Both the position numbers and the translations under genes were made by a program. Shown piece by piece: positions 55,696 to 64,000 of a stretch of DNA of 64,000 nt. The notes beneath the pieces are model-generated. The model had not been told where the DNA came from and did not search any database. It saw only the letters and a list, made by a program, of their open reading frames with translations. The stretch comes from Taxillus chinensis (taxonomy: Eukaryota; Streptophyta; Magnoliopsida; Santalales; Loranthaceae). How positions within the stretch are numbered: the stretch's first letter is position 1; the number at the start of each line of letters is the position of its first letter. The stretch lies in contig CM042085.1 of assembly GCA_023512835.1 (NCBI GenBank), positions 43,214,721 through 43,278,720 on the forward strand, written 5' to 3'.

Positions 55696-56868
55696 TTAAG
55701 ATTGTTCGTCCTCGAACAAGCCTGGGTGCTGCTCACGCATCACGGACTCACGTTCCCATGTCTCCTCCTCAATGCCACGGTGCTGCCACAGCACGCGAAC
55801 CAAAGGAATAGCACGACCACGCAAAAGCTTCTCGCGCCGATCTAGGATACGGATAGGGGCCTCAACAACGGACATGTCATCCTCAATGTCCAATGTCCCC
55901 CAATCGATGACATGAGTGGGGTCAGGGTGATACTTCCTCAACTGGGACACGTGAAACACGTTGTGCACTTGACTCAGCCGCGGTGGTAACGCTAACCGGT
56001 AGGCCACAGGCCCTACACAATCCAGAATCTCAAAAGGACCAATAAACCGCGGAGATAGCTTGGAACCTCGCCCAAACCGTCGATGGCCACGACGTGGGGA
56101 AACACGAAGAAACACATAATCACCAACAGAAAACCCTAAAGGTCGCCGCCGTTGATCCGCATAAGATTTCTGCCGACTCTGAGCTGATAACAACCGCTGT
56201 CGAATCAACTTAACCTTCTCGGTAGCCTCTTGAACCAACTGCGGTCCCAAGAGAGCTGTCTCCCCCACCTCGGTCCAACACAAAGGTGAGCGACACGGTC
56301 GCCCATACAACGCCTCAAAAGGAGCCATCCCAATGGATGCCTGATAACTGTTATTGTAGGCAAACTCCACCAAAGGAAGGTGAGTTGCCCACGAACCCCC
56401 AAAATCTAACACACAGGCCCGTAACATGTCCTCCAAAGTCTGATTCGTCCTCTTTGTCTGACCGTCAGTCTCAGGGTGAAAGGCTGTACTCAAGTGAAGC
56501 TTGGTCCCCATAGCTTCCTGCAAACCATCCCAAAAACGGGAAGTGAACCTCGAATCCCGGTCAGAGACAACCGATGATGGTACTCCATGCAGTCTCACAA
56601 TCTCGTTCATGTACAACTGACTCAAGGTCCCAATGGAGTCCCGCTCGCGAACTGCCAGGAAATGGGCCGACTTCGTGAGTCGATCCACAATCACCCAAAT
56701 CATATCTTTCCTCCCTGTGGTGGGTGGAAGACCAGTCACAAAATCCATCGCTATGTGGTCCCACTTCCACTCCGCTATGGGCAATGGCTGTAACATGCCC
56801 GCCGGCCGCCGATGCTCGGCCTTCACCTGACGGGACAGTGAGGCACCGCGAAACAAAGGCAGCCACAT
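55696..56868 (-). CDS. Integrase with chromodomain, element E (open 390 codons)
   Basis: The open frame holds the integrase core and tail without a stop. The DDE core has WKWDHIAMDFVTGLPP, VVSDRDSRFTS and [14 protein letters not shown] with the downstream Glu; GPY/F is [19 protein letters not shown]; the chromodomain is at residues about 330-385 (IRILDRREKLLRGRAIPLVR, GIEEETWERE). It joins new DNA copies to the host chromosome, and the chromodomain is thought to steer this to heterochromatin. The HHCC zinc module lies just upstream (56971-56830) in another frame, separated by a short indel around 56828, so the true protein starts further up in the polyprotein. The ATG at 56868 is not a real start. 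Confidence 0.93.
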   Translation of the reverse strand: MWLPLFRGASLSRQVKAEHRRPAGMLQPLPIAEWKWDHIAMDFVTGLPPTTGRKDMIWVIVDRLTKSAHFLAVRERDSIGTLSQLYMNEIVRLHGVPSSVVSDRDSRFTSRFWDGLQEAMGTKLHLSTAFHPETDGQTKRTNQTLEDMLRACVLDFGGSWATHLPLVEFAYNNSYQASIGMAPFEALYGRPCRSPLCWTEVGETALLGPQLVQEATEKVKLIRQRLLSAQSRQKSYADQRRRPLGFSVGDYVFLRVSPRRGHRRFGRGSKLSPRFIGPFEILDCVGPVAYRLALPPRLSQVHNVFHVSQLRKYHPDPTHVIDWGTLDIEDDMSVVEAPIRILDRREKLLRGRAIPLVRVLWQHRGIEEETWERESVMREQHPGLFEDEQS

Positions 56869-57465
56869 CGCGTTTCATCCCAGGCCACCAAAAATGTCCC
56901 CGAAGCGCATGGTACATCTTCGTACCCCCGGATGCACAAGCAACTCTAGACCGGTGAAACTCCCTCATCACCTCATCCCCCGAGGGAAGAAGCCACTACC
57001 AACCTCCCTGAAATGACAATTCATGCTCAGGACCCTCTCGTCCAATCCTTGGATAGCTCACCAGCCTCAATACGAGCACGGAGAACCTCACACTCGATGT
57101 CACCAAATTGTTCCTCCCGGACGCGCCTGGTACAACTCAGGCACAACCACCAAAGGACTCAGGACTGTCCCACCATCACGAACCATAGGATGCAGCTGCA
57201 ACATCGCCAACTGCTCCATCAGTTTCCATTCTCTCACGGCCACCTCAGCTTTCCCTTTTCTGCTCAACGCGTCAGCTACAATATTACCCTTGCCCGGGGT
57301 ATAAGCAAGAGTAAAATCAAAGGTCTACAAATACTCCACCCATCTCCTCTGCCTCAAATTCAAGTCCTTCTGGGTAAAGATGTACTGAAGGCTCTTGTGA
57401 TCTGAGAACACCACAAACTTCTCCCCCAAGAGGTAGTGCTGCCAACTCTTCAGGGCGAAGATGAC
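56830..57465 (-). pseudogene. RNase H end and integrase zinc module of element E, frameshifted
   Basis: From 57465 downward: [17 protein letters not shown], the [10 protein letters not shown] and QRRWVEYL segments, then a decayed region matching 32072-32380, and the zinc module (MREFHRSR, GTKMYHALRGHFWWPGMKRD, RCLT). Several one-base indels relative to element A break the frame. The RNase H start is lost in the C-rich block. Confidence 0.8.
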
Positions 57466-57662
57466 ACCTATAAAAATAAAAAAAAAAAAATCCCCCCAAG
57501 GCAAAAATTTCCCCCCCCCCCCCCACCCCACCCCCCCCCCCCCCCCCCCCCCCACCCCCCCCCCCCCCCCCCCCCCCACCCCCCACACAAAAACCCCCCC
57601 CACCACCCCCCCAAACCCCACACCCCCCCAAAAAAAGCAACAAAACCCCAAAAACCCCCCCC

Positions 57663-57702
<40 letters not shown>

Positions 57703-57741
57703 CCCCCCCCCCCCCCAACCCCCCCCCAAAACCCCCCCCCC
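57466..57741. other. Abnormal poly-C/A block inside pol of element E
   Basis: 276 bp made almost only of C and A, with C runs of ten to thirty or more, and a few T and G at its left edge. It replaces the part of RT/RNase H that is about 294 bp in element A (from after the AGYYRRF segment to before VIFAL). Coding sequence on both sides is normal. It is best explained as a failed consensus or base-calling stretch and not as biological sequence. Gly-rich or Pro-rich open frames over it are artefacts. Confidence 0.85.
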
Positions 57742-58600
57742 AAAACGACGATAGTACCCCGCTAAGCCAAGAAAACTGCGGATCTCAAAACGTTAGTTGG
57801 CCTCGCCCACGATGCCACGGCCTCAATCTTGGTTGGGTCCACCCTAACTCCCTCAGTGACACCACATGGCCAAGAAAGTGAACCTCCTGCAGCCCAAAAC
57901 TCACACTTGCTAAACTTAGCAAACACCACTGGTCCCTCAAGGTTTGCAACACCGTTGCTAAGTGCTCCACATGCTCCTTCTCGGTCTTGGAATACACCAA
58001 GATATCGTCGATAAACACCACCACGAACGAGTCTAAGTATGGGGCAAAGACTTGGTTCATCAAATGCATAAATCGCGCCGGCGCATTAGTGAGCCCAAAA
58101 GGCATCACTATCCACTCATAGTGCCCATACCGCACCGAAAGGCCGTTTTAGGGATGTCTCCCTCCCCAACCCTCAACCGATGATACCCCGACCGTAAATC
58201 TATTTTGGAAAACCACCGGGCCCCACTCAATCGGTCAAACAGGTCATCTATCCGAGGCAACGGGTACTTGTTCTTCGCGACACTGAATTCGACTTCCGTA
58301 GTCGATGCGAGAGATGAAGCGTGCCATCGGCCTTCTTAGCAAAGAGCACCGGAGCACCCCAAGGTGAGGTACTCGGTCCGATATACCCTTGGCCCACCAA
58401 CTCCTCGATTTGCCTTTGCGGCTCCCTTAGCTCGGCTGGCCCCATACGATATCTACTTGGGAAATCGGACCCGTTCCCGGCACCAACTCAATGGTAAACT
58501 CCACACTCCTCTGCGGAGGTAACTCCTCAACTGGCCAGGATGACATCCTGGAAATTGGTCCACGACAGCGGGCCACACCCTCTTCTCCACCTTACCCACC
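57742..58600 (-). pseudogene. Reverse transcriptase of element E, frameshifted
   Basis: Upstream piece: GPAELREPQRQIEELVGQGYI and [15 protein letters not shown] (58445-58300). Downstream piece: [37 protein letters not shown] and the catalytic [13 protein letters not shown] box (58135-57980), then FLGHVV and the GYYRRF end at the C-rich block. The middle (58300-58140) has several indels that destroy the DYRKLN and DLRSGYHQ motifs. Sites match those of elements A and B. Confidence 0.85.
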
Positions 58601-59050
58601 TCAGCCAAAGGTCGGGCCGCCAACTGTGGGTAATGGCACCCCACTGGTCCAACACCGGCCCGGCCCGACTCGCCTCACGGTCCCACTCCCCCAAGGGGTG
58701 CAAGAGATCCCTGCAGGTGTCACGAAGGATACACGCCGCCGGTAATAGCCCATCTTGGCTTGGAAAGCCATAAGCCAATCCATACCCAAGATCAGGTCAA
58801 AAGTATGCAAAGGCATCACATGCAAGTCAAAACTCGGCTCCACCTCGCCTATGGTTAACACACGATTACGACACACACGCCGTACCTCAATCATGCCTCC
58901 CACCGGAGACTCCACAACTAGGGGCCTCGCGGCCTCCACACAAGCTAACCCCAAGCCGTCTATTATAAGCTCAGCAACAAACGAACATGATGCACCCGTA
59001 TCGAAAAGAAGGAAGCTAATGTGCGGGAGATCAAAAGGGTACCTCTAACC
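58601..59050 (-). pseudogene. Aspartic protease of element E
   Basis: The active site FDTGASCSFV is readable at about 58970-59020 in a frame that then continues, after a shift, as the open piece from 58954: VEAARPLVVESPVGG, VMPLHTFDLILGMDWL (the hydrophobic-Gly motif) and a further 40 residues. One indel separates the two parts. Confidence 0.82.
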
Positions 59051-60456
59051 ACCGACGATCTGCTCCACCCTCGGCCGGTGGGGGTGGTAGCTCGGCCTCC
59101 TCTCATGTACGTCGCCTCCAGCGCAAACACCCTTCCTTGTCCCGTGCCACTGGTCGGCTCACTCACCGGACGCTTCCCGCTAAGGTTGCCTCCGCCCTCG
59201 GTCGCTGCCGCTCCGGCCTCCCCTGGGGTCGGGTCCGACTCGATCCTGCCCGACTCACTGCCACCGACGAGCTGGTCTCTCTGCTGGTGTACGGAACCGG
59301 CGTCACTCCTCATCTTGGATGCCATGCCTCCAACTCCCTTGTTCTTACTCCGGCAAACCCGGCTCAAAATGGCCTTCTCGTCCACATCTATTGCATCGCC
59401 CAGTTCTTCTTGGGACACTCCCTCTTGAAGTGGCCTTGCTCCCCAAAGCAATGACAACCGTTGGGGAGTCCTCCCCGCTGGACCTTCCCGTGTCGCTACC
59501 GCCAAAGCTAGACCTCCCTGGGGGCACTTATGGTTGTCCCCGGCTGCGAAAAGAACTGCTATCCCTTTCCTCGGTCTTGGGCCGCTTGGACCCGGAATCA
59601 CGCTCCAACCCACCTCGCACGGGCGACCCCGGTGGGTGCCTCCCATCATCCGGCTCCCTCTCGGCTACACGGGCCGTCTCTACAACCTCGGCGATAGGTC
59701 CTCAAGCGTAGAATTGCCACCCTCTCGCCTAGGGCTGGCCCGAGACCCAAGGTGAACTTGTGGGCCTTCGGGTCCTCCCTTGCCACAGTCTCGAGAGCAA
59801 ACCTACTCAAGCTCCGGAACTCCCGCTCATACTCGGGTACCGTCCTGGATCCCCGCTTCAAGATGCCGAATTCTTCCCTCTTCGCCATCTCACCGATTCC
59901 GGGAAGAACTCCTCATGGAAGAGTTGCAAGAACTCCTCCCAAAGCATGAGTTGCACCGCACGGCTCCCCGCGACACTCGTCCACCACTCCAAAGCATCCC
60001 CCTCCGGTGCCCAAGTGCGCCGCACCTTATCCTCTTCCCAGGGTAGGAGAAAAGAGAACACATGCTCTATCCGCCTCAACCTCTGTTCGGCCTACCACGG
60101 GTTCACCTTCCCCCTTGAATCGCGGAGGTTGTTCCTTTCGGAACCGTGTCACCACATCATCATCCTCTGCACGAGTTGGTACACCACCCGGCCGAACTCT
60201 CATGCTCGCGAGGCAGCTCTCTACCTGGTGGTGGTGGTGGTGGCACCACCCGTCTCGCCATCTCACGGCGCACCTCCTCCCGAACGTCCTGCCGGAGTCC
60301 CTCCCGTAGCTCTTGTACCTCCAGCCGGATGCCTTCTCGTAGCTGTCCCAGCAACAACGCATGCCCTCCAATGGACGGTCCCGCACCCGGACCCTCATGG
60401 GCAGATGACTCATCAGCCACTCGCCCGGACGCATGTGTCACTCTCCTCGGCGGCAT
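59051..60456 (-). pseudogene. Gag of element E, frameshifted
   Basis: Probable start MPPRRV at 60456, about 390 bases after the PBS. An Arg/Glu-rich helical N-terminus is followed by a Pro run. Capsid parts follow in three frames: FRKEQPPRFKGEGEP (about 60170), LEWWTS and LFHEEFFPESV (60000-59880), and EFGILKRGSRTVPEYEREFRSLSRFALETVARED (59880-59760). A zinc-knuckle remnant RCNRCGREGHFEPG lies near 59360 with its last Cys lost. The capsid words are typical of Tekay/Del chromoviruses. At least four frame breaks occur, mostly small indels in C- or G-rich runs, so sequence error is a serious alternative to true decay. Confidence 0.82.
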
Positions 60457-60848
60457 TCTTACTACACGAAGTAAGATGCACAACGTCAAAACAATTTTAT
60501 AACCTATCGCGTCACTACCTCTACCCCATTGATCAATTCCACTATCACATGACATTGCACACATACATCGTATCAATCACATTGCACAGTTCAGTACACA
60601 TTGCCAAACAAATCAGAGTTGCACATTTCACTTAATCATATGATCTTATCCACGAGTTCAAGACACATTCACAAACAAATGCAACTAGTGCCCCTAATGC
60701 CAATGCATGCAAATCCTACCACAAGACTGGACTACCCTAAGTACACCTTGGAGGCTCAAAGAGGACCATGTTGATTAGGCATGTCCCTCCAGGCTCCTCC
60801 AAAGGACTTAGGATAACCAGGTCCGCCCACTACCCTAGGCCAACTAGA
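60457..60848 (-). other. Leader of element E between PBS and gag
   Basis: About 390 bases with no supported ORF, as expected for an untranslated leader. Confidence 0.6.
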
Positions 60849-60864
60849 CCATGCTCTGATACCA
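60849..60864 (-). promoter_or_regulatory. Primer-binding site of element E
   Basis: TGGTATCAGAGCATGG on the minus strand, three bases after the 5' LTR end. It is complementary to initiator Met tRNA. Confidence 0.95.
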
Positions 60865-61339
60865 TATTGTCACGCCCCGGATTTCCAACCCGAGGAAACC
60901 GGTACGTGACTCCCCTTGTACCCACATGGAGGGCAAAGGGGTTAGGGTGCAAACCCTGAACATAACATTTTAAATATCCACAACACATTCAAAACAGTAG
61001 GGTTCAATAAAGCAATCCACAATCCAAAATAGTCTTTATTACAACAATCCTCTTTTCAATCCATCCCCACTGGGTTACATCAATTCTCATAACAATAACA
61101 AATGGTAAACGATGGGTAAATAAGGTCTTCCACCTTGGGGTCCCTCCTAACGCCTGTATGTTCCCGAAAGAAAACACAACATAGAGGGAGGGGTGAGCAA
61201 CCACTGACTCAGTAGGGATCATGTCTCCCCAACCCATCCCATGCTCCTAGCATCTACATGGGTGTGTACAGGTGCAGTGTAGTGACAATAAAATGTAAAC
61301 AGGTTGTATTCCACATTCACAAGGCACACACCTATCCAC

Positions 61340-61513
61340 AGCCTCACAGGATTAGCCACACAGGCTAATATAGCCACAACCACTCCAGGCTTAGCCACAC
61401 GGGCTAACATATCCACAAGCCTCTCAGGCTTAGCCACACAGGCTAACATATCCACGGCCTCTCCAGGCTTAGCCACACAGGCTAACATATCCACAACCTC
61501 TCAGGCTTAGCCA
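61340..61513 (-). repeat. ~38-bp tandem repeat in the 5' LTR of E
   Basis: Same array as 54146-54320, four to five GCTTAGCCACACAGGCTAAC units. Confidence 0.85.
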
Positions 61514-61754
61514 CACAAAGCAATGACAGTCCCGGGCTTCCAAACCCACCGGGTTCCACAAACACAAGATACAAGGTCACCCAGGCATATTATCAAACAC
61601 ATAGCATACACACTTTTACAGGCATAATACCAAACACTTGACATGCATACATTCACAAACCCACAAACCCACCACACAGGCATATTATCAAACACTTGAT
61701 ATGCACTCACCATCCAACACCAAAATACATCAAAAACCGCCATTGAAGGCCAAC

Positions 61755-61784
61755 ATCCATATAGGAGATCACACCTATATGGAT
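61755..61784 (-). promoter_or_regulatory. Conserved LTR stem-loop (C:G variant), 5' LTR of E
   Basis: Perfect 11-bp stem ATCCATATAGG / CCTATATGGAT. Confidence 0.75.
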
Positions 61785-62053
61785 TACATATATATATAAA
61801 CAGGTATAACTCTATAATCTGCCCTAGAACCCTAGGGCAGAGGAGGATTTAGGAAGAACAGAACCCTACCTCAAGTAAAACGCAACAACACAGCACTGTC
61901 CCGATCCCACGTCGAACGCCGTCCACCCACGAAGCACCGACCACCCACGCAAGACGCCCGGCAAAGAACCAGGAGCTCTCCTTCCCCTCTCTCTCTCTGC
62001 AACGGCTGGTGGAGCAACAAACCCTAACCCTAAAACAGAGGGGCTTCTCCTCC

Positions 62054-62130
62054 TTATATAGACAACACAACATCAAAACGACGTAGTTTTGATTAAGTGA
62101 ATCCCTGGATCAAAACGACGTAGTTTTGAT
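62054..62130 (-). promoter_or_regulatory. 5' LTR of E promoter: TATA box and two ACGT palindromes
   Basis: Palindromes at 62109-62130 and 62072-62093, TCTATATAAGGAGG TATA box at 62049-62062. This is the copy that would drive genomic RNA synthesis of element E; the GA repeat downstream is shorter than in the 3' LTR. Confidence 0.75.
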
Positions 62131-62560
62131 CACACAAGTTAGCACCTTTCCGCACCCATATAGGCCAAAATACTCAGAATTTCAACATGGTCCTTTGGAG
62201 AAAGATCACTAGAATGTCAAAACCAAGGGAACCATGCAAAAATATGGCTGCACGCCAATTTGCACGTGAATTCCCCAATTCACATGCAACTCCAAATGCA
62301 CTCCAAATGCTCTCAAACTTCACCCCTAGCCTCCTTGCATCATGTAGAAGACAACCACACTTGCACGTGAATTGGACCCATATCACGTGCACCTCACATA
62401 CACGGTTTGGCACGAAACTTCTGTGGTAGATAGAGGACATCATTCTAAGCATCTTTCCTTTTGCCCATGAATTCATTGGAGTCCATTTACTAGGTCAAAA
62501 TCTAGAAAAACTCTACTCAGAAGGCAAAACTGTGACTAACTCAAGGTACGGGTCCTTACA

Positions 62561-63821
62561 TAGGGAGCCATAATTAAGCCCTCGGGACACTACAATTGAC
62601 TCTTTGGAAATTGTAAAGAGTGCAATTAATGCACCAACGGATACTTCCCCTAAAATACCTATAAATAGGCCATCCAGTGGGAACATCAGGGGGGAATTAT
62701 CACGTATCAGAGCAGATTATTCAGAGAGAGGAATTTCTAGCTGCATTTCTTATAGATAAAAATCAGATAGGGATAAAGAGAGTATCCTAGGAATTTTCAA
62801 AGAGATATATACTCATTTTCTAAGGGAAAAAGCACCCAGAATCACTATTCGTCTTCACGGGAAGGAGCTAACACTGGAAAAGTTTTTTTTTCTAACCTTT
62901 GTGCTTTCAAGAAACTCTTTGAAGGCATTACTCGAAGGGAAAAGGGGCTCCCACCTGCATCATTTTCTTCCCTCCAGGTTCTCTACTTCTATTTATTTTT
63001 TTCCTGCGCTGTTTTCAAACATAAAACCCAAAAATTGCTCTTTTTTCTTTTTTTCCTTATCTCTCTAAAGTTAAAAAACGAAAATACAAAAAAACAAACA
63101 TCTTGCATCTTTTTTTTTCTTCCTTCACTATTTTCAAAAAAATAATAAAATGCAAAAACACAAAAAACCAAATCTCTTCTAGAAAAATTAAAACAGGGCC
63201 TAGGCGGTCACGAGGATTGAGCCCTAGATGCTCATATCCTAGTCTGCCTAGGCCAATATTAATTGTGGCAGTATTTCCATTTGAATTTAAATTGTTTTCA
63301 TTTTCTTTTCTAAAAAAGAAAGTTCACTTTTGTTTTCCTAAAAAACGCAATACTGTCACATGGGCCTAGATCTCACATTCTTTTTTTCTAAAATTAGAAT
63401 GTCCCCTTTTTTATTTTATTAAAATCTCTTTTGTTGTTCTAAGGCCTAGATCCTAAAATCTTTCTTTTTCTTAAAATTAAAAATACAAAAAAACTCTTTT
63501 TTTGAATAAATAATAAAGCAAACAAACACCCATAGATCAAGACTAGGTACCAATTGTGGGCGTTGTGGGGGTGCAAGAGTTTTTCTCCCTTCCCCACACA
63601 TAACCGACTCCCGAACCTAATTTTCTGGAACCGTAGACCCTTTCTTTTTCTTGGTGCCCAATGACACCTTTAATTTGTTTGGTGGCGACCCTGTGTTTTT
63701 CTTTTCTTTAATGGTTTGTGCGAGCCTTGTGCGGGGATGACTTTAGGATCAACTGAATGAACTAGCATGGAGTCCTTTCACAAAAGCCAGCAATGAGCCC
63801 AGTCAAAAATGGGTGATGACA
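62561..63821 (+). mobile_element. Tat-like LTR G, 5' end missing
   Basis: Plus orientation, ending GGGTGATGACA two bases before a PBS. It shares with the other Tat LTRs the CTTCCCCACACATAACCGAC...CCGAACC block (about 63588-63618), the TTTGGTGGCGACC word (63679-63691) and the terminus, but the rest differs, so it is a separate family. A CTATAAATAGGCC TATA box lies at 62659-62671. T- and A-rich tracts fill 62980-63530. The U3 start is lost next to element E and LTR F. Confidence 0.78.
62659..62671 (+). promoter_or_regulatory. LTR G TATA box
   Basis: CTATAAATAGGCC, a strong plant-type TATA box, with the AGGGGGGAAT and GAGAGAGGAA stretches 30-80 bases downstream. It is the likely LTR promoter. 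Confidence 0.65.
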
Positions 63822-63823
63822 GC

Positions 63824-63841
63824 TGGCGACTCTGTTGCGGA
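63824..63841 (+). promoter_or_regulatory. Primer-binding site after LTR G
   Basis: TGGCGACTCTGTTGCGGA, the same class as the Tat PBS at 22256 with changes in its distal half. Confidence 0.75.
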
Positions 63842-64000
63842 CTGTTGTGAGAGTCTAGCCATGGTCTCGATTTATTGGAATGTTTGCTTGCTTGTTTTTT
63901 TTTCTCTGTTTTTTTTCTTTTATTCTATAATTGTTTTAATTGTGCATACATGCTTCTCTCTCTTTCTCCAACCCTATACCCGGGTTTTGTTTAACACAAC
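63842..64000 (+). other. Start of the LTR G element leader
   Basis: Non-coding sequence with T-rich tracts and an ACCCGGGTTTTG word like that after the PBS at 22256. The element continues beyond the window. Confidence 0.55.

Larger units (their letters stand above)
53670..62560 (-). mobile_element. Complete chromovirus E (Tekay/Del-like) with TSD
   Basis: An 8.9-kb minus-strand element: 5' LTR 60868-62560, PBS 60849-60864, gag, protease, RT, RNase H, integrase-chromodomain, PPT 55368-55382, 3' LTR 53670-55367. A perfect target duplication taggg lies at 53665-53669 and 62561-62565. The two LTRs are nearly the same, and many differences are single-base indels. It is the only element here with all parts, and the most recent large insertion. 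Gag to RT are broken by frameshifts, and a 276-bp C-rich block replaces part of pol. Confidence 0.95.
60868..62560 (-). mobile_element. 5' LTR of element E
   Basis: 1693 bp with the same termini and layout as the 3' LTR. Single-base gains and losses against the 3' copy are scattered along it (for example in the CTCAGTAGGGATC and CCCTCTCTC words). Confidence 0.95.

Noticed and set aside
57317..57765. Long Gly-rich and Pro-rich open frames on both strands
   Set aside because: They lie on the poly-C/A block at 57466-57741 and follow from its composition. Neighbouring residues are RNase H.

Overview
This window is a block of nested plant LTR retrotransposons with no host gene, rRNA, tRNA or CRISPR array that I can support. 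The lineages point to a flowering plant, probably a eudicot with a repeat-rich genome: chromovirus (Tekay/Del-like) Ty3 elements with a C-terminal chromodomain, Tat/Ogre Ty3 elements with a Tat-type primer-binding site, an Athila element with a tRNA-Asp primer site, Sirevirus-like Ty1/copia with tandem polypurine tracts and an envelope-like ORF, and a small TRIM. The species cannot be named from the sequence. A run of exactly 500 N (49287-49786) is a scaffold gap, so the order across it is not proven.

Layout. 1-3871: a minus-strand chromovirus LTR (family A), cut by the window edge and carrying a nested solo LTR (family C, 797-2768, TSD tatac). 3872-9912: minus-strand Sirevirus remains, namely a 3' LTR stub, a PPT, a broken envelope-like ORF with its own TATA box, tandem PPTs, and copia RT/RNase H. 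9913-12499: minus-strand Tat gag C-terminus, protease, G-patch and RT N-terminus, fused to the copia RT. 12500-16862: plus-strand remains of chromovirus B (RT, RNase H, integrase, chromodomain, PPT, LTR). 16863-19686: an A-family LTR fragment, a gag fragment and more of LTR B. 19687-27910: Tat LTRs (one inside the other), PBS, a gag interrupted by a complete 459-bp TRIM, a non-coding tail and a minisatellite. 27911-28640: the Tat and B LTR pieces again, inverted. 28641-36131: minus-strand chromovirus A, split by a solo Tat LTR (32519-35573). 36132-44871: an inverted copy of 7934-16693. 44872-49286: Athila LTR, PBS, gag and protease. 49787-53662: a minus-strand Tat LTR, then a chromovirus LTR (F) with an expanded promoter palindrome array. 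53670-62560: a complete minus-strand chromovirus (E) with both LTRs, PBS, PPT and a 5-bp TSD. 62561-64000: a Tat LTR (G) and its PBS.

Large-scale structure. The segments 7934-20043 and 27911-44871 are two arms of one inverted duplication around a 7.9-kb spacer, each arm later modified by different insertions and deletions. Stop codons present in both arms predate the duplication; others are private to one arm. Both arms carry the same Tat-copia fusion, in frame in the right arm, which argues that the chimera is real and older than the duplication.

Function. Nothing here looks like a working autonomous element except possibly E, whose frame breaks may partly be sequence errors: a 276-bp block of almost pure C and A (57466-57741) sits where about 294 bp of RT/RNase H should be. 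The regulatory content of the LTRs is the most informative part: an ACGT-core palindrome repeated upstream of the TATA boxes, a stem-loop with a compensatory base-pair change, a promoter module shared by Athila and chromovirus LTRs, and a TTCGA-rich minisatellite inside every Tat LTR of the main family.
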